From: Psychromonas sp. MB-3u-54
GTDB lineage: Bacteria > Pseudomonadota > Gammaproteobacteria > Enterobacterales > Psychromonadaceae
Assembly: GCF_002836415.1 (NCBI RefSeq)
Contig: NZ_PJBP01000130.1
Span: 1-41,370, forward strand
Direction: 5' to 3'
DNA length: 41,370 nt
Numbering within the stretch: position 1 is the first letter of the stretch; each line of letters begins with the position of its first letter. The notes beneath the pieces were generated by a model. That model saw nothing but the letters and a program-made list of their open reading frames with translations, had not been told where the DNA came from and searched no databases. Positions 36,941 through 41,370 of this stretch are shown one piece after another. A program made the position numbers and the translations under genes.

Positions 36941-37420
36941 TTAATGAAATAATCGGTAACTAAACTTCAGAGGGACAGAATACTGCATCAGCTTCTTAAA
37001 CTCTTCCTGGGAAAGTTGTATTAAAGAAATATGATCACCCGCTTCCAAATATAAATTATCCTGACGTATTAAAAACTCATCATAAACTCTGTCGATTTCA
37101 TAAGCCTGTGCGAGAGGCGGGACAGCTCCATGTTTACAATCTTCAAAAATTTCGTAAATGTGCGATTCTTTCATTAAGCGGAACTGGCGATTAAAATGTG
37201 TATTTAATGCATTTAAACTGATTTTGTGACTTGCTGGTAAAATGGCCATCAATTTACCGCCTTGAAGATCTTCAAGCATGATGGCTTTGACAAGTTGTGA
37301 TGTTTTAATATGGGCTTGAATGGCAGAACTAAGGGAATTCTTGCTTGGTTTGTGCTGCAATAGCTGATACTTGATATGATTTTGATCCAGGTATTCTCTC
37401 ACTTTGTTTGCAATACTCAT
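36941..37420 (-). CDS. YbaK/EbsC-type aminoacyl-tRNA deacylase
   Basis: A 159-residue protein of the YbaK/prolyl-tRNA editing domain family. The conserved Lys lies in QLVKAIMLEDLQGGKLMAIL, and the GAVPPL segment forms the substrate pocket loop (GxxPP). Such enzymes hydrolyse mischarged tRNAs. The sequence is not close enough to assign as YbaK, ProXp-ala or another subgroup. Single-gene unit, divergent from baeSR. Confidence 0.85.
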   Translation of the reverse strand: MSIANKVREYLDQNHIKYQLLQHKPSKNSLSSAIQAHIKTSQLVKAIMLEDLQGGKLMAILPASHKISLNALNTHFNRQFRLMKESHIYEIFEDCKHGAVPPLAQAYEIDRVYDEFLIRQDNLYLEAGDHISLIQLSQEEFKKLMQYSVPLKFSYRLFH

Positions 37421-37620
37421 ATGACAATCCCATCAATGAAAATGATATTAAAAGTATAGCTCAATGCAGACTAGCGGCGTAAGTTAGCTTTTCAATATGA
37501 TCTATTAACCAACCCAGTAGCTAATAATAAAGAATTTGCTTACCATAGGTTAAATCTTTTCAATGCCGGTTATCAATATATAACTCGAAGACTATCAATT
37601 AATTACTCAGGATAACCTCA

Positions 37621-39036
37621 ATGCGTTTAACCCTTTTCCGTAAGTTATTTATCTCGTTGTTGCTGATTAGCTCTATTATGATGGTCGGTATGGCGCTGCT
37701 GATTAACAATAGTTTTCAAACTGGATTACAGGACTACCTTAACCACCGAGAAACAGAAGAAATGCAGGTTATTGCTGAACAAGTCAGCCAATATTACTCG
37801 CCCGAAAATGGTTGGCGAATGATTAAAGAACAGCCCGATTTATGGACCAATCTTTTAAGAAAAGTCGGAGAACACCCCGGCAGAGAAAGGGCTAACGCGC
37901 ATAGAAGTCGTCCCCCCCAAGAAAGATTTTTAATAAACCCCCGCGTTTTTCTGTTAAATATGCAGGGAGAAGCGGTGCTGGATCGCGCCAGAAAAATGCA
38001 AGAGCGTAATGAAAGAGAGCAGTTTATTAAAGTGCCCATTATCTTAGATAAGCAAAATATTGGCTGGATTGCGATTATACAAAAAGAGATGATCACCGGA
38101 AAATTAACCAAAAGTTTTTTTAAACAGCAATTAAATAATTTTTACTGGATTGCCGCTTGGGCAGCGCTGTTTTCTTTTGTGGTTGCCGCTTTACTGGTAC
38201 GACATTTTCTTCACCCTTTAAAAAACCTCGGTCTTAGCGTACAGGCATTACAAAGAGGGGATTTTAACTATCAAATCCCGGTGAAGGGGCAGGATGAATT
38301 AGCTGAATTATCAAAAACTTTCAATAAGTTAACCAATACGCTTAAGCTGCAAAAAATATCAAGAGAGCAATGGATTGCGGATATCTCTCATGAATTACGC
38401 ACACCCATTGCCGTTTTAGTCAGTGAGATAGAGGCCATCGAGGATGGTATTCGCAAACCTGAGCCTAAATACATTAAATCATTACATGAGCAGGTAATGA
38501 ATCTCAGTCGCCTTGTTGATGATCTTTATCAATTATCACTTTCTGATGCGGGTGTGCTGACTAAAAATGCAGAGCAGGTAAATTTAACCCTGTTGGTAGA
38601 TAATATTGCGAATCAGAATGAATTACGATTAGCTGAAAAGAATATTCACCTGCAGCGTTGTTATGATTCGAGCAAAGCCACTCTGTTGCAGGCTGATCCT
38701 AACGCATTATCGCAGCTCATTTTAAATCTTTTTGAAAATTGTTATCGTTATACCGACCCCGATGGGAAGCTTAAACTCACTTTGTCGCAGAGTCTAAATA
38801 GGGTTGAATTGATTATCGAAGACAGTGCGCCAGGCGTGCCCGATGATGCTCTGCCGAAACTCTTCGAGCGTTTATTTCGTGTTGATAAATCGCGCAGCAG
38901 AGCCAATGGCGGTTCGGGTTTAGGTTTGTCTATTTGCCAAAATATTGTTAAAGCACAGGGGGGAGAGATTTATGCTGATCACTCACCCTTGGGCGGCCTT
39001 AAAATCAAAATAACATTCCCTGCCAAGGATATTTGA
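37621..39036 (+). CDS. baeS: Sensor histidine kinase, BaeS-like
   Basis: A 471-residue inner-membrane kinase. Helix 1 (about 9-30) and helix 2 (about 170-193) enclose a periplasmic sensor of about 140 residues, followed by HAMP (LGLSVQALQRGDFNYQIPVK), HisKA with phospho-acceptor His in WIADISHELRTPIAVL, and HATPase with NLFENCYRY, DSAPGVPDDA and GGSGLGLSICQNIV. The next gene, a BaeR-like regulator, starts three bases after its stop. E. coli BaeSR responds to envelope stress and induces efflux pumps; the same is plausible. No target gene adjoins it. A decayed copy of part of this gene lies at 39908-40013. Confidence 0.85.
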   Translation: MRLTLFRKLFISLLLISSIMMVGMALLINNSFQTGLQDYLNHRETEEMQVIAEQVSQYYSPENGWRMIKEQPDLWTNLLRKVGEHPGRERANAHRSRPPQERFLINPRVFLLNMQGEAVLDRARKMQERNEREQFIKVPIILDKQNIGWIAIIQKEMITGKLTKSFFKQQLNNFYWIAAWAALFSFVVAALLVRHFLHPLKNLGLSVQALQRGDFNYQIPVKGQDELAELSKTFNKLTNTLKLQKISREQWIADISHELRTPIAVLVSEIEAIEDGIRKPEPKYIKSLHEQVMNLSRLVDDLYQLSLSDAGVLTKNAEQVNLTLLVDNIANQNELRLAEKNIHLQRCYDSSKATLLQADPNALSQLILNLFENCYRYTDPDGKLKLTLSQSLNRVELIIEDSAPGVPDDALPKLFERLFRVDKSRSRANGGSGLGLSICQNIVKAQGGEIYADHSPLGGLKIKITFPAKDI

Positions 39037-39039
39037 AAG

Positions 39040-39723
39040 ATGAATTATCAAGATAAAACCATTCTGATTATTGAAGATGAACCGGCGCTCGCCAGCGTAT
39101 TATGTGAGTACCTTATACAATCTGGATTTCAAACGCATATTATTGATAACGGACGGGAAGTTATCGACTGGGTTAAAAACCATCAGCCCGATTTGCTGAT
39201 TCTGGATTTAATGCTGCCCGGGCGTAACGGCCTTGATATCTATCGGGACTTGCGCACTTTCAGTCAGGTACCCGTAGTGATGGCCACCGCAAGGGTTGAC
39301 GAAATCGATCGTCTTTTAGGATTGGAATTGGGGGCAGGCGATTACATCTGTAAACCCTACAGTCCAAGAGAAGTGGTGATCAGAGTTAAAAATATTTTAC
39401 GTCGTTCCAAGGAAGGAAACAGCACACTGCAGGGATATGCCGGATTGCAGATTGATGAACAAAAAATGATGGCTTCCCTTAATCAGCAGGCGATTATTTT
39501 GACCCCCGCAGAGTTTCGCTTATTGTCAGTTTTTAATAAACACCCGGAACAGGTTTTTAGTCGCGAGCAATTAATGACTCAAATATACTCCGATGGCCGA
39601 ATTGTTACTGACCGGACGATTGACAGTCATATCAAAAATTTACGTAAAAAAATGCAGGATGTTGCTCCGGAAAGTGAATGCATTAAATCCATCTACGGTA
39701 TTGGTTATAAATTAACGCTATAA
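39040..39723 (+). CDS. baeR: Response regulator, BaeR-like (OmpR/PhoB family)
   Basis: A 227-residue DNA-binding regulator. Receiver domain (about 5-118) with phospho-acceptor Asp in LLILDLMLPGRNGLDIY, and DEIDRLLGLELGAGDYICKP then YSPREVV matching E. coli BaeR closely; one Asp of the usual GADDYI motif is Gly here. The winged-helix output domain (about 130-225) includes LTPAEFRLL and DRTIDSHIKNLRKKM. It is cotranscribed with baeS. A degenerate partial copy is at the end of the window. Confidence 0.9.
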   Translation: MNYQDKTILIIEDEPALASVLCEYLIQSGFQTHIIDNGREVIDWVKNHQPDLLILDLMLPGRNGLDIYRDLRTFSQVPVVMATARVDEIDRLLGLELGAGDYICKPYSPREVVIRVKNILRRSKEGNSTLQGYAGLQIDEQKMMASLNQQAIILTPAEFRLLSVFNKHPEQVFSREQLMTQIYSDGRIVTDRTIDSHIKNLRKKMQDVAPESECIKSIYGIGYKLTL

Positions 39724-39737
39724 AAAACGGGGAGTTT

Positions 39738-39902
39738 ATTATAGCAATCCGCATAAGTAAATGGTCTAAAATTGCGCAGGAAAAAGTAATGATAGCAAGA
39801 CGTTTGATTGAGCAATAGCTGGCTATTGAGATTGAAAACAACGAAGTTAGCGTTAATTTTAACAAGTAAGATAGGTCAGATATTTATGCGGATTGGTATT
39901 AC
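39738..39902. repeat. Small inverted-repeat element E (MITE)
   Basis: About 165 bp with inverted ends: left AGCAATCCGCATAAGTAAAT, right complement TACCAATCCGCATAAATATC. Short internal segments such as AGCAATAGCTGGCTATTGAGA are partly palindromic. Non-coding; it lies 15 bp past baeR. Confidence 0.75.
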
Positions 39903-39907
39903 ACATC

Positions 39908-40013
39908 CTATGAGTAAAATACTGGCTGGATTGCGATGATATAAAAAGAGATGATCACGATAAAATTAAAGAAAGTTTTCTTTAAACCCTAATTAAATGA
40001 TTTTTACTGGGTT
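39908..40013 (+). pseudogene. Degenerate baeS fragment
   Basis: About 100 bp align to baeS 38045-38150 (shared TGGCTGGATTGCGAT, AAAAAGAGATGATCAC, AATGATTTTTACTGG versus AATAATTTTTACTGG), with in-frame stops and small indels. It is the remains of a second baeS. Confidence 0.8.
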
Positions 40014-40300
40014 ATACCATAAGAAATTAAATTGTGATCTGAAGTTAATTAATGGAATGGGTAGAGTGCATTCTATGCTCCGCAGGCAGTGGCAATCGGT
40101 GCGCACCCTACGGGCTGGTCTTTCTCTGTGTCGCGCGCAGCGCCTCGGTGTTCTCTGTGGTAGTCCCTTTAAAGTGCTGTTCAGGCTTAAAAGCAACAGG
40201 CCGAGCCTAAAGGCCCGGTTCCGAGAGCTGCTGCACACTTTATCCTTTGAAGGCATCGATCATAAATTTAATACGTTTGCTATTATAGCGCCCAGCGGTT
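40014..40300. repeat. Probable small inverted-repeat element F
   Basis: Begins TTATACCATAAGAAATTAAA...GTGATC and ends with GATCATAAATTTAATACG...TATTATA, an imperfect inverted pair. The GC-rich interior (GTGCGCACCCTACGGGCTGG; CGGTGTTCTCTGTGG) differs from the coding DNA around it. No credible gene. It splits the baeS and baeR remnants together with the SDR gene. Confidence 0.5.
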
Positions 40301-40364
40301 TGTATTAAGGAACAAAATTAATATACTAAGCGTATTAATTTTTTTGCAGCCAAAGGAGAGTCAT

Positions 40365-41045
40365 ATGACAAAACAGAAAATAGTGTTAATCACAGGTGCA
40401 TCCAGTGGTATCGGTAAAGCCACAGCCAAAACGTTAGTCAAAAACGGGCATAAGGTGATACTGACGGCCCGCAGACAAGAAAAATTGGATAACCTAGTGG
40501 CAATGCTAGGGGAAGATAACGCTCTGGCTGTTGCCGCCGATGCTACCCAATTTGATGCATTAGAAAAGGTAGTGAAAGCGGGTATCAACAAGTTTGGCAG
40601 ACTGGATGTGGCTTTCGCTAATGCGGGCACTGGGATATCTATTTCAGGTACAGAACAAGGTGATCCAGATGAGTGGTCAAAACTGATTGATATCAACATC
40701 AAAGCCTTGTTATGGACGGCTAAGTTAACTCTGCCCAACTTACGTGAAACCAAGGGGCATTTTATTTTAACTAGCTCAGTGGCAGGGCGTACGGCAAATA
40801 AAGGTTCCATTTACGGTGCCAGTAAATGGTTTGCTTACGGCTTTGGTCAGAACTTAGCCGAAGAAATGGCCCAATGGGGCGGACGCTGCACCACCATTGC
40901 CCCGGGCATGGTCAACACCGCGTTTTTTGATGAGCCTAAACCCGATAAATTAGACCCGGTTGATGTAGCCGAAGCGGTACTATTTGCTATTGAAGCTGAG
41001 CAGCGCTGCAATGTGCGTGAAATTTTTCTGATGCCAAGCAATTAA
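40365..41045 (+). CDS. Short-chain dehydrogenase/reductase (SDR)
   Basis: A 226-residue classical SDR, probably NADP-dependent (ARRQEK follows the second strand). Motifs: cofactor-binding TGASSGIGKA, NAGTG, catalytic Ser in LTSSVAGR, and catalytic YGASK (Tyr-x3-Lys). The ATG has an ideal AAAGGAGAG; a start seven codons upstream is less likely. Family proteins of this length include YdfG-like 3-hydroxy acid/serine dehydrogenases, but the substrate cannot be told. It lies between the remnants of the second baeSR copy, so it may have arrived by insertion or have belonged to that duplicated locus. Confidence 0.88.
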   Translation: MTKQKIVLITGASSGIGKATAKTLVKNGHKVILTARRQEKLDNLVAMLGEDNALAVAADATQFDALEKVVKAGINKFGRLDVAFANAGTGISISGTEQGDPDEWSKLIDINIKALLWTAKLTLPNLRETKGHFILTSSVAGRTANKGSIYGASKWFAYGFGQNLAEEMAQWGGRCTTIAPGMVNTAFFDEPKPDKLDPVDVAEAVLFAIEAEQRCNVREIFLMPSN

Positions 41046-41072
41046 TAAACGGGCCACGTCCATATATCTGTT

Positions 41073-41370
41073 ACCACAGCCCGATTTACTGATTCTTGAT
41101 TTAATGTTGCCCCGGCGTAACAGCCTCGATATCTATCGGCAGTTGCGCACTTTCAGTCAGGTACCTGTGGTGATAGCCACTGCAAGGGTTGATGCGCCTT
41201 TTAGGTTTTAAATTGGGGCAGACGATGACATCTGTCAACCCTACCGCCCCAAAGGTCGTGATTAGCGTTAAAAATATTTTACGTCGTTTTAGGAAGGCTG
41301 CAGGGATAGGCTGAATAAAAGATTGATGATCAAAAAATGCCGGATCTTGCTTCGGCAAGTGAATGCATTA
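41073..41370 (+). pseudogene. Degenerate baeR fragment
   Basis: Aligns with baeR from about 39180 onward: CAGCCCGATTTACTGATTCT, CGCACTTTCAGTCAGGTACC and GTTAAAAATATTTTACGTCG are nearly identical. Small deletions around GTTGATGCGCC and in-frame stops disrupt it, and about 200 bp of the winged-helix part is missing before GGCAAGTGAATGCATTA. It may continue past the window edge. Confidence 0.85.

Noticed and set aside
39997-40308. Open frames of 87 and 103 residues on opposite strands
   Set aside because: Both lie in element F, lack ribosome-binding sites and show no recognisable domain.

Overview
The window reads as the chromosome of a marine, cold-adapted gammaproteobacterium of the Psychromonas/Shewanella/Vibrio kind; Psychromonas is my best guess. 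This rests on the monomeric NADP-isocitrate dehydrogenase, the MtlR, RluE, ModF and BaeSR proteins, and several small terminal-inverted-repeat elements (TATACC-type ends) of the sort common in Vibrionales and Alteromonadales. Species-level placement is inference.

Layout. (1) 1-6.2 kb: a cNMP/CBS/DUF294 protein and a DEDDh exonuclease in one operon, a BCCT osmolyte transporter and a DUF4328 membrane protein, flanked by two inverted copies of one small element, with two further elements head to tail at 2.94-3.44 kb. (2) 6.2-11.8 kb: a complete sucrose locus (scrK, scrA, scrR, scrB) with three near-identical 14-bp operators. (3) 11.9-14.2 kb: an orphan Imm51-type immunity protein and a ModF-like double ABC ATPase whose first ATP site is degenerate. 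(4) 14.2-23.0 kb: signalling genes, namely a tandemly duplicated PAS-GGDEF cyclase and a BvgS-like hybrid kinase with three periplasmic binding domains in an operon with a REC-GGDEF response regulator. (5) 23.0-29.8 kb: a repeat-rich accessory island. (6) 29.8-37.4 kb: core genes rluE, icd, mtlR, mtlA and a YbaK-like deacylase. (7) 37.6-41.4 kb: baeS-baeR, followed by decayed pieces of a second baeSR copy separated by small elements and an SDR gene.

The accessory island is the most unusual part. Mosaic repeats bound it on both sides, on opposite strands. They carry two hairpins whose arms show compensatory base changes between copies. Inside are an overlapping DUF262-HEPN gene pair (a predicted RNA-targeting defence or toxin-like pair), an Abi_C-like HEPN gene and a two-helix membrane protein. 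The last two sit in what looks like an integrase-less integron cassette array on the minus strand. The Abi_C gene ends one base before an attC-like site, and that site's inverse core (ATACAAC) is the exact complement of the sequence at the cassette's other boundary (GTTGTAT), as expected of a true gene cassette. The second cassette's attC appears cut off by the 3' tail (domains V-VI) of a group II intron in the opposite orientation. Pieces of the same mosaic repeat recur around modF, the two GGDEF genes and the hybrid kinase, so the accessory modules from 12 to 30 kb look assembled between copies of one repeat family.

No rRNA, tRNA, CRISPR array or complete transposase was recognised. All family assignments come from motif reading without database searches.
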